Below are positions 1 through 8,201 of a stretch of 64,000 nucleotides of DNA, one piece after another; the stretch's first letter is position 1, and each line of letters begins with the position of its first letter. This DNA comes from Lachnospiraceae bacterium (GTDB taxonomy: Bacteria; Bacillota; Clostridia; Lachnospirales; Lachnospiraceae), in the NCBI GenBank assembly GCA_014804425.1, contig JAAUZV010000015.1:95955-159954 (forward strand), in the 5' to 3' direction. The translations under genes and the position numbers were made by a program. The notes under the pieces are model-generated. The model was not told the origin of the DNA. It made no database searches and was given only the letters and a program-made list of their open reading frames with translations.

Positions 1-40
1 GCGATGCCTTAATCTTGTCTGCGTAATCATGACGAAATAT

Positions 41-82
41 AATAAAAACTGTCAGTAAGACATACTGATGGTTTTTATTTTT
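41..82 (+). terminator. Rho-independent terminator of an upstream gene
   Basis: Arms AATAAAAAC (41-49) and GTTTTTATT (71-79) enclose TCAGTA (52-57) and TACTGA (63-68), giving a 17-pair stem with two G-U pairs and a 5-base loop, followed by a T tract. It separates the first gene here from whatever lies to the left, and could act in both directions. Confidence 0.75.
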
Positions 83-159
83 TGCGCATTGTTGTGCGGC
101 TTTGCCGATATTGTGCTTATGCACAAGGTCGCAGACGAAACATGGATGGAGGATTTAGG

Positions 160-699
160 ATGGAGCAGATGAATGTGGTTACAAGAGATGACAACGAGAG
201 AATGTTTCAGATGCTGAGTGATTTGATCAATAACGACAAGGAAATACAGATCATGATAACGGTTCCTTCGGGAAGGACGGAGGGGCTGTCTGCACAACAG
301 GAAGCCGGAACGGAATCAGCGGTGCTGCAAAAGGCGGAGAGCGTGGTACACGATCTGGAAAAGGACGTGACGGAGATCATTCATGAGATCGGTGTACCCG
401 CGCATATCAAAGGGTATCAATACTTGAGAGAGGCGATCATGATGGCGGTGGAGGATGTGGAAATGCTTAATTCCATCACGAAGATCCTGTATCCGACCAT
501 TGCCGAAAAATTCAAGACAACGCCGAGCCGTGTGGAGCGCGCGATCCGCCACGGCATTGAGGTCGCATGGTCAAGAGGCCGCTCGGAGACGTTAGAATCG
601 CTGTTCGGCTACACGATCAGTGCAGGAAAAGGGAAACCGACCAATTCGGAATTTATTGCGCTCATTGCGGACCGGATCCGGCTTCAGTACCGCAGCTAA
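160..699 (+). CDS. Stand-alone Spo0A-type DNA-binding effector domain, no receiver
   Basis: About 179 aa. The last ~110 residues resemble the sigma-A-interacting, 0A-box-binding C-terminal domain of the sporulation master regulator Spo0A: the [12 protein letters not shown] helix, PTIAEKF, and the recognition stretch [20 protein letters not shown] are visible. The N-terminal ~65 residues are short and polar and show no CheY-like receiver, so there is no aspartate for phosphorelay control. Start chosen at ATG 160 because GGAGGA (148-153) sits 6 bases upstream; the frame is open further left without a better site. It probably binds DNA in a Spo0A-like way, but its signal input is unknown. It is monocistronic between a terminator and glgA. 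Confidence 0.8.
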   Translation: MEQMNVVTRDDNERMFQMLSDLINNDKEIQIMITVPSGRTEGLSAQQEAGTESAVLQKAESVVHDLEKDVTEIIHEIGVPAHIKGYQYLREAIMMAVEDVEMLNSITKILYPTIAEKFKTTPSRVERAIRHGIEVAWSRGRSETLESLFGYTISAGKGKPTNSEFIALIADRIRLQYRS

Positions 700-778
700 A
701 AAAAACACTTCCCCTTGAGCATTTTTTGAGCTATACTGTTAATATTAGGAAAATAGAAATGCCTTGAGGAGGTAGGAG

Positions 779-2224
779 ATGAAAAATATTTTATTTGTTG
801 CATCGGAAGGCGTACCGTTTATTAAGACCGGAGGACTTGCCGATGTGGTGGGTTCCCTTCCGAAATATGTGGACAAAGAGTATTTTGACATTCGGGTGAT
901 GCTGCCCAAGTATACCTGTATTTCCCAAAACATGCGGGATCTCATGAATTACAAGACGCATTTTTACATGGATTTTAACTGGAAAAATGAATATGTCGGC
1001 ATTTTGGAAGCGGTCGTTGACGGCGTGACCTATTATTTTATCGACAACGAATCTTATTTTAACGGTTTTAAGCCCTATAGCAGCAATTTTTATGAGGATA
1101 TCGTGAAGTTTTCGTTTTTCTCGAAGGCAGCGCTGTCCGCGATGCCGCTGCTTGGTTTCCGGCCGGACATCATTCACTGTCATGACTGGCAGACGGGCCT
1201 GATTCCCGTATACCTTCATGAGCGGTTTCAGGGAAATGATTTCTATAGGGGAATCAAATCCATTATGACGATCCATAATCTGAAGTTCCAGGGAAAATGG
1301 GATATTCGGTCGATCAAGGATCTGACGGGACTGCCGGATTTCTATTTTACGCCGGATAAGCTGGAGTGCTATAAGGATGCCAATCTCTTAAAGGGCGGTC
1401 TGGTGTTTGCAGATGCGATCACGACGGTATCCGACACCTATGCCGAGGAGATCAAATGCGCGTTTTACGGCGAAGGGCTTGACGGTCTCATGCGTGCGCG
1501 AAGCGGCGACCTGAGAGGAATCGTCAACGGCATCGACTATGAGGAGTATAATCCCGAGACTGACAAGTTTATTGAATATAAGTATAACGCGGTGAATTTC
1601 CGTAAAGAAAAAGTCAAAAATAAGCGGGCGCTGCAAAAGGAGCTCGGGCTGGTTGAGGATGACCGCAAGATGATGATCGGCATTGTGTCGCGTCTGACCG
1701 ATCAGAAGGGCTTTGATCTGATCGCCTATGTGATGGATGAACTTTGTCAGGATGATGTTCAGCTTGTCGTGCTTGGAACGGGCGAGGAGCAGTATGAGAA
1801 TATGTTCCGTCATTTTGACTGGAAGTATAATAATAAGGTCTCCGCGAATATTTATTATTCCGAGGCGATGTCCCATAAGATTTATGCCGCCTGTGATGCG
1901 TTCCTAATGCCGTCCCTGTTTGAACCGTGCGGGTTAAGCCAGCTGATGGCGCTGCGCTACGGAACCGTGCCGATCGTCAGGGAGACCGGCGGCTTAAAGG
2001 ATACGGTCGAGGCGTACAATGAGTATGAGAGCAAGGGAACGGGCTTCAGTTTCTGCAATTACAACGCGCATGAGATGCTTGGCTCGATCCGTTACGCGGA
2101 ACGCATTTATTACGATAAGAAGCGCGAGTGGAACAAGATCATTGACCGTGCGATGGCGACGGACTTTTCGTGGGGAGTATCCGCACGGAAATATCAGGAG
2201 ATGTACGACTGGATGATCGGATAA
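779..2224 (+). CDS. glgA: Glycogen (starch) synthase, ADP-glucose type
   Basis: 481 aa, the normal length for bacterial GlgA, a GT-B fold GT5 enzyme that transfers glucose from ADP-glucose to the non-reducing end of alpha-1,4-glucan in the cytoplasm. The N-terminal KTGGLADVVGSLPK is the ADP-glucose binding signature; HCHDWQTGL and the C-terminal MPSLFEPCGLSQ and RETGGLKDTV blocks are the conserved active-site regions. A strong GAGGAGG lies just before the ATG. No other glg genes are adjacent, so it is a lone glycogen gene here, closed by a terminator. Confidence 0.95.
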   Translation: MKNILFVASEGVPFIKTGGLADVVGSLPKYVDKEYFDIRVMLPKYTCISQNMRDLMNYKTHFYMDFNWKNEYVGILEAVVDGVTYYFIDNESYFNGFKPYSSNFYEDIVKFSFFSKAALSAMPLLGFRPDIIHCHDWQTGLIPVYLHERFQGNDFYRGIKSIMTIHNLKFQGKWDIRSIKDLTGLPDFYFTPDKLECYKDANLLKGGLVFADAITTVSDTYAEEIKCAFYGEGLDGLMRARSGDLRGIVNGIDYEEYNPETDKFIEYKYNAVNFRKEKVKNKRALQKELGLVEDDRKMMIGIVSRLTDQKGFDLIAYVMDELCQDDVQLVVLGTGEEQYENMFRHFDWKYNNKVSANIYYSEAMSHKIYAACDAFLMPSLFEPCGLSQLMALRYGTVPIVRETGGLKDTVEAYNEYESKGTGFSFCNYNAHEMLGSIRYAERIYYDKKREWNKIIDRAMATDFSWGVSARKYQEMYDWMIG

Positions 2225-2232
2225 ACATAGGG

Positions 2233-2260
2233 GGCGGGATTCGTAAGAATTCCGCCTTTT
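2233..2260 (+). terminator. glgA: Terminator after glgA
   Basis: GGCGGGATT (2233-2241) pairs with AATTCCGCC (2248-2256, one G-U pair) around a 6-base loop, followed by TTTT. Confidence 0.75.
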
Positions 2261-2291
2261 CAAATAGTCCGGATAAAGAAAGGAACAGATC

Positions 2292-4031
2292 ATGGCATTT
2301 GACGGGATCACGATCGCGAACCTGACGGCGGAGTTACGCGAGGCGCTGACAGACGGCCGTATCTATAAAATTGTGCAGCCGGAGAAGGATGAGCTCCTGC
2401 TGACGATCAAAAATCACGGTACGCAGTACCGCCTGCTCATGAGCGCAAATGCGTCCCTGCCGCTTTTATATCTGACGCAAAAGAATAAGCAGGCGCCGAT
2501 GACGGCGCCCAATTTCTGTATGCTTCTGCGTAAGCATTTGCAGAACGCGCGCATTGTGGAGATTGAGCAGCCCGAGTTTGAACGGATTGTTGTTTTCCAA
2601 TTGGAGCACTTAAATGAGCTTGGCGATGTGTGCCGGAAAAAACTGGTGATCGAGCTCATGGGAAAGCATTCCAATCTGATCTTTATGGATGACAAAGACC
2701 GCATCATCGACAGCATCAAGCACATTTCCGGCATGGTCAGCTCCGTCAGGGAGGTGCTTCCGGGGCGTGACTATTACATCCCGAAGACGCAGGAAAAACA
2801 AAACCCGCTGACAGCGGATTCATCACAGGTCAAAGAGGCGTTGTCAGCGCGTCCCATGCCGGTCTATCAGGCGGTTTATACGTCATTTACCGGCTTATCC
2901 CCCGTGATCGCGCAGGAAATCTGCCACATGGCAGGCGTGGATGCGGACCGGGCGGCGAATACGCTTTCCGAGGAGGCGTTATCGTCTCTTGCGGATGCGT
3001 TTGCGCAGGTGATGCGGCGCGTGACGCAGCAGGAATTTGCGCCGAATATCGTTTATGAGGGAAAGGAGCCGCGGGAATATGCGGCAATTCCGCTCTCCAT
3101 TTATGAAGGTGCGCAGACGGTGGCGTATGAGCAGATGTCAGCGCTGCTGGAGGATTATTATGCGCAGAAAAGCGCCGTGACAAGAATCCGGCAGAAATCA
3201 GCGGACTTACGCAAGATCGTGCAGACGGCTTATGAGCGTAATGTCAAAAAATATGATCTTCAGGTAAGGCAGCTTGCGGACACGGAAAAACGGGAGAAAT
3301 ACAAGGTGTACGGCGAGCTGCTCAATACCTACGGATACGGAGCGCCCGAGGGCGCAAAGTCGCTTGACGCACTCAATTATTATACCAATGAGATGATCAC
3401 CATACCGCTTGATCCCACGTTGAGCGCGGGCGAAAACGCCAAGAAATATTTTGAGCGTTACGGCAAGCTGAAACGCACGAATGAGGCGCTGCTTGCGCTG
3501 ACGAAGGAAACAAAGGCCGAGATCGATCATCTGGAGTCTGTCATGACGGCTTTGGATATTGCCCGCGGCGAGGAGGATTTAACCGAGATCAGGGAAGAGC
3601 TTGTAGAGAGCGGCTATATCCGCAGACGCGGAGGGGGAAAGCACGCGCGCACGACGAGCAGACCGTTCCATTATGTGAGCAGCGACGGCTTTCATATGTA
3701 TGTCGGAAAAAACAACTATCAGAACGAAGCGCTGACGTTTCAGTTTGCGACGGGCGGGGACTGGTGGTTTCATGCCAAGGGGATTCCCGGCTCCCATGTC
3801 ATCGTAAAAACGCAGGGGAACGAGCTGCCGGACCGCACCTATGAGGAGGCGGCGGCGCTTGCGGCGCATTACTCCAAGGGCGCGGGACAGGACAAGGTGG
3901 AGATCGACTATACGCTGCGCAAAAACGTGAAAAAACCGAACGGTGCGAAGCCGGGCTTCGTTGTTTATTATACGAATTATTCCATGACGATCGCGCCGGA
4001 TATTGCAGGGTTAAGAGAACTCGATTCTTGA
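2292..4031 (+). CDS. rqcH: RqcH (NFACT / FbpA-like) ribosome quality control protein
   Basis: 579 aa, typical of the bacterial Rqc2 homologue. It binds stalled 50S subunits carrying peptidyl-tRNA and recruits Ala-tRNA to add C-terminal alanine tails marking the peptide for degradation. Visible are the NFACT-N start MAFDGITIANLTAELREAL, a central coiled coil (about 290-420) and the NFACT-R domain near FHMYVGKNNYQNE and DWWFHAKGIPGSHV. Older annotations call the family fibronectin-binding protein A. The start follows AAGGAACAG. It functions alongside the smpB/ssrA rescue system encoded 43 kb downstream. Confidence 0.93.
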   Translation: MAFDGITIANLTAELREALTDGRIYKIVQPEKDELLLTIKNHGTQYRLLMSANASLPLLYLTQKNKQAPMTAPNFCMLLRKHLQNARIVEIEQPEFERIVVFQLEHLNELGDVCRKKLVIELMGKHSNLIFMDDKDRIIDSIKHISGMVSSVREVLPGRDYYIPKTQEKQNPLTADSSQVKEALSARPMPVYQAVYTSFTGLSPVIAQEICHMAGVDADRAANTLSEEALSSLADAFAQVMRRVTQQEFAPNIVYEGKEPREYAAIPLSIYEGAQTVAYEQMSALLEDYYAQKSAVTRIRQKSADLRKIVQTAYERNVKKYDLQVRQLADTEKREKYKVYGELLNTYGYGAPEGAKSLDALNYYTNEMITIPLDPTLSAGENAKKYFERYGKLKRTNEALLALTKETKAEIDHLESVMTALDIARGEEDLTEIREELVESGYIRRRGGGKHARTTSRPFHYVSSDGFHMYVGKNNYQNEALTFQFATGGDWWFHAKGIPGSHVIVKTQGNELPDRTYEEAAALAAHYSKGAGQDKVEIDYTLRKNVKKPNGAKPGFVVYYTNYSMTIAPDIAGLRELDS

Positions 4032-4056
4032 CGCGCCCCGCAGGCTGTACTATAAT
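4028..4056 (+). promoter_or_regulatory. Sigma-A type promoter of the yicC-remA-gmk-rpoZ operon
   Basis: TTGACG (4028-4033), 17-base spacer, TATAAT (4051-4056). The -35 element overlaps the rqcH stop codon. Start of transcription is expected near 4063, leaving an ~80-base leader. Confidence 0.85.
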
Positions 4057-4096
4057 ATGGAACGGGAAGCGTTCATCAAAGCTTACGGAGAGGGGG

Positions 4097-4131
4097 ACGC
4101 CGCGTGCATGTTCGGGGGAGATGCGCGGCGT
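4097..4131 (+). promoter_or_regulatory. Leader hairpin upstream of yicC
   Basis: ACGCCGCG (4097-4104) pairs perfectly with CGCGGCGT (4124-4131); inner CAT/ATG can extend the stem. A 12-codon reading frame (ATG 4108, stop TGA 4144-4146) runs through it and overlaps the yicC start as ATGA, preceded by GAGAGGGGG. yicC itself has only a weak ribosome site, so translational coupling is plausible but inferred. Confidence 0.5.
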
Positions 4132-4142
4132 GAGAGTCGCTT

Positions 4143-5021
4143 ATGATTAAAAGTATGACGGGCTTTGGCAGATGCGAGGTCACGGAGGGGACGAAAAAGA
4201 TCACCTTGGAGATGAAAGCGGTCAACCACCGCTATCTGGACGTATCGGTGAAGATGCCGAAGAAGCTGAATCTGTTTGAGGCAGCGATCCGGAACGAGTT
4301 AAAAAACCATATGCAGCGCGGAAAGGTCGATCTTTTTATTACCTATGAGGACGCGGCGGAAGGAAAGGCGGTCATCAAATATAACAAAGAGCTTGCTGCG
4401 GAATATCTGCACTATTTTGAACAGATGGCGGCGGATTTTTCTTTGGATAATGACATCCGAGTATCCACGCTTGCGCGCTGTCCTGAAGTTTTAACGACCG
4501 ATGAGCAGGGCGAGGATGAGGAAGAGATCTGGAAGCTTCTGCATCGTGCGTTAGAGGGTGCGGCACACAATTTTGTGGAGACGCGTATCCGCGAGGGCGA
4601 GAACCTCAGGAAGGATTTGCTGACAAAGCTTGATGAGATGCAAAAATGCGTCGATTTTATTGCGGAGCGTTCCCCGCAGATCATTGCCGAATACCGGCAG
4701 CGTCTGGAGGATAAGGTGCGTGAACTCTTAGGAGAGCGCACGCTGGATGAGGGCCGTATCGTTACGGAGGTCACGATCTATGCGGATAAGATCTGCGTGG
4801 ATGAGGAGCTTGTCCGCCTGCGCAGCCATATCGGATCGGTAAAAAAAGCATTGCAGGACGGCGGAAGCATCGGGCGCAAACTGGATTTTGTCGCGCAGGA
4901 GATGAACCGTGAGGCGAATACGATCCTTTCAAAATCGAATGATCTGAGCGTTTCCAACTGCGGGATCGAGCTGAAGACAACGATCGAAAAGGTCAGGGAG
5001 CAGATACAGAACATTGAGTAG
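4143..5021 (+). CDS. yicC: YicC family endoribonuclease
   Basis: 292 aa, the usual family length. The N-terminal MTGFGR and LEMKAVNHRYLDVSVKMP blocks and the C-terminal EANTILSKSND...GIELKTTIEKVREQIQNIE block are the YicC signature. Family members are metal-dependent endoribonucleases implicated in RNA turnover. First gene of a tight operon with remA, gmk and rpoZ, an order conserved in many Firmicutes. Its own ribosome site is poor (GTGAGAG), see the leader element upstream. Confidence 0.9.
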   Translation: MIKSMTGFGRCEVTEGTKKITLEMKAVNHRYLDVSVKMPKKLNLFEAAIRNELKNHMQRGKVDLFITYEDAAEGKAVIKYNKELAAEYLHYFEQMAADFSLDNDIRVSTLARCPEVLTTDEQGEDEEEIWKLLHRALEGAAHNFVETRIREGENLRKDLLTKLDEMQKCVDFIAERSPQIIAEYRQRLEDKVRELLGERTLDEGRIVTEVTIYADKICVDEELVRLRSHIGSVKKALQDGGSIGRKLDFVAQEMNREANTILSKSNDLSVSNCGIELKTTIEKVREQIQNIE

Positions 5022-5038
5022 AAAAGACAGGATTCTAT

Positions 5039-5305
5039 ATGAATAAACTGATTCACATCGGATTCGGCAATATGGTGAATACGGATAAGATCATCGCCAT
5101 TGTCAGTCCGGATTCCGCGCCGGTCAAAAGGCTGGTGCAGAGAGCAAAAGAAAACGGCGTGGTGATCGATGCGACGCAGGGACGCAAAACGAAAGCGGTG
5201 CTGGTGATGGAAAACTCTCAGCTTGTACTTTCCGCCTTACTTCCCGAGACAATCTCCCTGCGCGCAAAAGAGCTGCCGGACGGCGGGGAGGGCTTAACGC
5301 AATGA
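5039..5305 (+). CDS. remA: RemA/DUF370 family DNA-binding regulator
   Basis: 88 aa. The IHIGFGNMVNTDKIIAIVSPDSAP opening and the basic DATQGRKTKAV segment are characteristic of RemA, an oligomeric DNA-binding protein that in Bacillus subtilis activates matrix and osmoprotection genes. It lies between yicC and gmk, the standard location for this family, and its stop overlaps the gmk start by four bases (ATGA), indicating translational coupling. Targets in this organism are unknown. Confidence 0.9.
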   Translation: MNKLIHIGFGNMVNTDKIIAIVSPDSAPVKRLVQRAKENGVVIDATQGRKTKAVLVMENSQLVLSALLPETISLRAKELPDGGEGLTQ

Positions 5306-5943
5306 AGAAACAGGGCATTCTCATTATTATTTCGGGATTTGCGGGCGTCGGAAAAGGAACACTTGTAAAACGGCTTGTACAAAAATATGACCGCTATGCG
5401 CTGTCCATTTCCATGACGACGCGCGCGCCGCGTCCGGGGGAAGAAAACGGCAGGGAATACTTTTTTGTGACAAAGGACGAATTCGAGGGACAGATCAAAG
5501 AGAACGGTCTGATCGAATACGCGTCCTACTGCGGCAATTATTACGGCACACCGCGCGCCTATGTGGAGGAACAGATGGCGCAGGGAAAGGACATCATCTT
5601 AGAGATCGAGATCCAGGGTGCGATGAAAGTAAAGGAGCGCTTTCCGAATGCAGTGCTTGTGTATGTGCTCCCGCCGAGTGCGGCGGAATTGGAGGACAGA
5701 CTGCGCGGCAGAGCCACAGAGACGGAGGAGAAGATCGCCGAGCGTTTAAGCCGGGCTGCGGCGGAGAGCGAGGGACTTGAGCGATACGATTACGTGATCG
5801 TCAATGATGATCTCGACGAATGTGAACGTGAGCTTCACGGAATATTGTGCGCGGCGCATTTTACGCCGGGGCAGAATATTTCTTTTATCAATGAGCTGAG
5901 AAATGATTTGAAGAAATTCCAGAAGGGAGAAACAACAGTATGA
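5302..5943 (+). CDS. gmk: Guanylate kinase
   Basis: 213 aa. Converts GMP and ATP to GDP and ADP in the cytoplasm. The P-loop is slightly unusual, GFAGVGKGT, followed by the GMP-binding SMTTRAPRPGE and the lid region RLRGRATETEEKIAERL. Starts in ATGA overlap with remA and ends in ATGA overlap with rpoZ, so the three genes are translationally coupled. Confidence 0.96.
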   Translation: MKKQGILIIISGFAGVGKGTLVKRLVQKYDRYALSISMTTRAPRPGEENGREYFFVTKDEFEGQIKENGLIEYASYCGNYYGTPRAYVEEQMAQGKDIILEIEIQGAMKVKERFPNAVLVYVLPPSAAELEDRLRGRATETEEKIAERLSRAAAESEGLERYDYVIVNDDLDECERELHGILCAAHFTPGQNISFINELRNDLKKFQKGETTV

Positions 5944-6206
5944 TACATCCATCTTATGCAGATTTAATGGACGTGGTAAACAGTGGGGTCGAGGAGGGCG
6001 AGCAGCCGGTCATCAACAGCCGTTATTCCATCGTGATGGCGACATCGAAGCGAGCAAGACAGATCATAGCCGGAGACGATCCCTTAACGCAGGAAAACAA
6101 AGTGAGAAAGCCTTTGTCGGTTGCCGTGGATGAACTCAATCAGGGAAAGATCGCGATTCTCAGCGATGAGGAGAATGAGAGAGGTGCATTTGAGGAAGTA
6201 TCGTGA
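5940..6206 (+). CDS. rpoZ: RNA polymerase omega subunit
   Basis: 88 aa. Small subunit that stabilises beta-prime in RNA polymerase. HPSYADLM, NSRYSIVMATSKRARQI and KPLSVAVDELNQGKI match the conserved omega helices. Overlaps gmk by four bases. The stop codon sits inside the loop of the operon terminator. Confidence 0.93.
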   Translation: MIHPSYADLMDVVNSGVEEGEQPVINSRYSIVMATSKRARQIIAGDDPLTQENKVRKPLSVAVDELNQGKIAILSDEENERGAFEEVS

Positions 6207-6220
6207 GATGCTTCCTTTTT
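6194..6220 (+). terminator. Terminator overlapping the rpoZ stop codon
   Basis: GGAAGTATC (6194-6202) pairs with GATGCTTCC (6207-6215) around a GTGA loop that contains the rpoZ stop, followed by TTTTT. The last ribosome on rpoZ would mask it, so termination may depend on translation. Confidence 0.75.
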
Positions 6221-6270
6221 CCGCTTCATAAGAAACGCTTTATGAGAAATAAGTGAGGGCACGCACGAAA

Positions 6271-7596
6271 ATGAAAATTCTGATGGTGTCGCTTGGCTGC
6301 GATAAAAACTTAGTAGATACGGAAATGATGCTCGGCATGCTCGCGGAACACGGCTATACGTTTACGGACGACGAGAGCGAAGCGGAGGTCGTGATCGTCA
6401 ATACCTGCTGTTTTATCGGGGATGCCAAGGAGGAAAGCATCAACACGCTGATCGAGCTGGGGGCGTTAAAACAGACGGCATGCGCGCGCGTGCTGATCGC
6501 CGCGGGCTGTCTTGCACAGCGCTATGCAGAGGAGATCCGGCAGGAAATTCCCGAGGTGGACGCGATCGTCGGGACACTCGCGATCGACGAGATCGTCCGG
6601 GCGGTGGAGGAGACACTTAACGGTGAGCGGCAGACGTATCTGAAAGAGCTTGACAGGGAGCCGGTCGCGGGAAAAAAACGTGTCGTAACGACCGGGGGAC
6701 ATTATGCGTACCTGAAAATTGCAGAGGGCTGCGATAAGCGGTGCAGCTATTGTATCATTCCGAAGGTGCGCGGCGGTTATCGGAGCGTGCCGATGGAGAC
6801 GCTGGTCAAAGAGGCGCAGACCTTAGCGGACGGCGGCGTGAAGGAGCTTATTTTAGTCGCGCAGGAGACGACCGTGTACGGCAGAGATCTTTACGGAGAA
6901 AAAAAGCTGCCCGAACTGTTAAGAAAGCTATGCGGCATTTCGGGGCTGTACTGGATCCGCCTGCTCTATTGTTATCCGGAGGAGATCACACAGGAGCTGA
7001 TCGATGTGATCCGCACGGAAAAGAAGATCTGTCATTATCTTGATATGCCGATCCAGCATGCATCCGATGAAATCCTAAAGAGGATGGGGCGGCGGACGAA
7101 TCGCGCCGAGCTCACGGAGCGGATCGCGCGCATTCGGGAATGCATTCCGGACATCTGCATCCGTACGACGCTGATCACGGGATTTCCGGGCGAGACAAAA
7201 AAGGAGCATGAGGAGCTGCTCTCCTTTGTGGAGGAGTCCTGTTTTGACCGGCTCGGCGCTTTTGAATATTCCCCGGAGGAGGGAACGGCGGCGGCAGAAA
7301 TGCCCGGGCAGATACCCGAAAAAACAAAGAAAAAGCGGCGGGATGAGATCATGGCGCTTCAGCAGGAGCTTGCGTTTGACAAAGCCGGGTCGTTTCAGGG
7401 ACAGGTGATGACCGCCATGATCGAGGGAAAGCTTGTGGATGAGGACTGCTATGTGGCAAGAACCTACCGCGATGCGCCGAATGTGGACGGTTATGTATTT
7501 CTCCATACGGACAGGGAGCTTGTGACGGGAGATTTTGTGAATGTGCGCATTACGGGCGCTCACGAATATGACCTGATCGGCGAGCTCGTACCATAA
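6271..7596 (+). CDS. rimO: Ribosomal protein S12 methylthiotransferase
   Basis: About 441 aa. Radical SAM enzyme that adds a methylthio group to the conserved aspartate of ribosomal protein S12. The N-terminal UPF0004 domain (VSLGCDKNLVDTE) carries cluster cysteines, the radical-SAM motif is CDKRCSYC, and a TRAM domain closes the protein. LGCDKN distinguishes RimO from MiaB. ATG 6271 chosen with GAGGG upstream; an in-frame GTG at 6253 has no ribosome site. Followed closely by pgsA and cinA. Confidence 0.94.
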   Translation: MKILMVSLGCDKNLVDTEMMLGMLAEHGYTFTDDESEAEVVIVNTCCFIGDAKEESINTLIELGALKQTACARVLIAAGCLAQRYAEEIRQEIPEVDAIVGTLAIDEIVRAVEETLNGERQTYLKELDREPVAGKKRVVTTGGHYAYLKIAEGCDKRCSYCIIPKVRGGYRSVPMETLVKEAQTLADGGVKELILVAQETTVYGRDLYGEKKLPELLRKLCGISGLYWIRLLYCYPEEITQELIDVIRTEKKICHYLDMPIQHASDEILKRMGRRTNRAELTERIARIRECIPDICIRTTLITGFPGETKKEHEELLSFVEESCFDRLGAFEYSPEEGTAAAEMPGQIPEKTKKKRRDEIMALQQELAFDKAGSFQGQVMTAMIEGKLVDEDCYVARTYRDAPNVDGYVFLHTDRELVTGDFVNVRITGAHEYDLIGELVP

Positions 7597-7633
7597 ATTT
7601 AAGAACACATATTATAGTAAAGGGGTGACCATC

Positions 7634-8176
7634 ATGAATTTACCGAACAAACTGACGATGTTTCGCGTTATACTCATTCCGTTTTTTGTATTTTTTGTGC
7701 TGACGGATTTTGCGGGGGCAGCGTCGAAATGGATCGCGCTCGGTATTTTTATCGTCGCGAGTCTGACCGACCTGCTGGACGGACATATTGCAAGAAAGCG
7801 AAATCTCATCACAAACTTCGGGAAATTTATGGACCCCATCGCGGATAAGCTGCTCGTCTGTTCAGCGCTCATCTGTCTTGTGGACATCGGCAGGATCTAT
7901 TCGTGGGTCGTGATCGTCATTATCGCGCGGGAATTTGTCATCAGCGGCTTTCGGCTGATCGCGTCCGATAACGGCGTTGTGCTTGCCGCGAGCTATTGGG
8001 GGAAGTTTAAGACGACCTTTCAGATGGTGATGATCTGCCTGATGATCGCGGATATTCCGAATAAGGCAGTCTCAGTCATTACGCAGGTCGTGATGTGGGC
8101 GGCACTTGCGCTGACCGTGATCTCGCTTGTTGATTATTTATGGAAGAACCGCAGTATTTTGGCAGAGCAGAAGTAG
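7634..8176 (+). CDS. pgsA: CDP-diacylglycerol-glycerol-3-phosphate phosphatidyltransferase
   Basis: About 180 aa integral membrane enzyme making phosphatidylglycerol-phosphate, the first step to PG and cardiolipin. The CDP-alcohol phosphotransferase motif D-x2-DG-x2-AR-x8-G-x3-D-x3-D is complete in the segment DLLDGHIARKR...GKFMDPIAD. About four to five membrane helices. ATG 7634 is placed 7 bases after AAGGGGTG; GTG 7625 lies inside that ribosome site. The rimO-pgsA-cinA-recA order is common in Clostridia. Confidence 0.95.
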   Translation: MNLPNKLTMFRVILIPFFVFFVLTDFAGAASKWIALGIFIVASLTDLLDGHIARKRNLITNFGKFMDPIADKLLVCSALICLVDIGRIYSWVVIVIIAREFVISGFRLIASDNGVVLAASYWGKFKTTFQMVMICLMIADIPNKAVSVITQVVMWAALALTVISLVDYLWKNRSILAEQK

Positions 8177-8201
8177 GGGAACAAAAAAACGGGAGAAGAC
8201 A

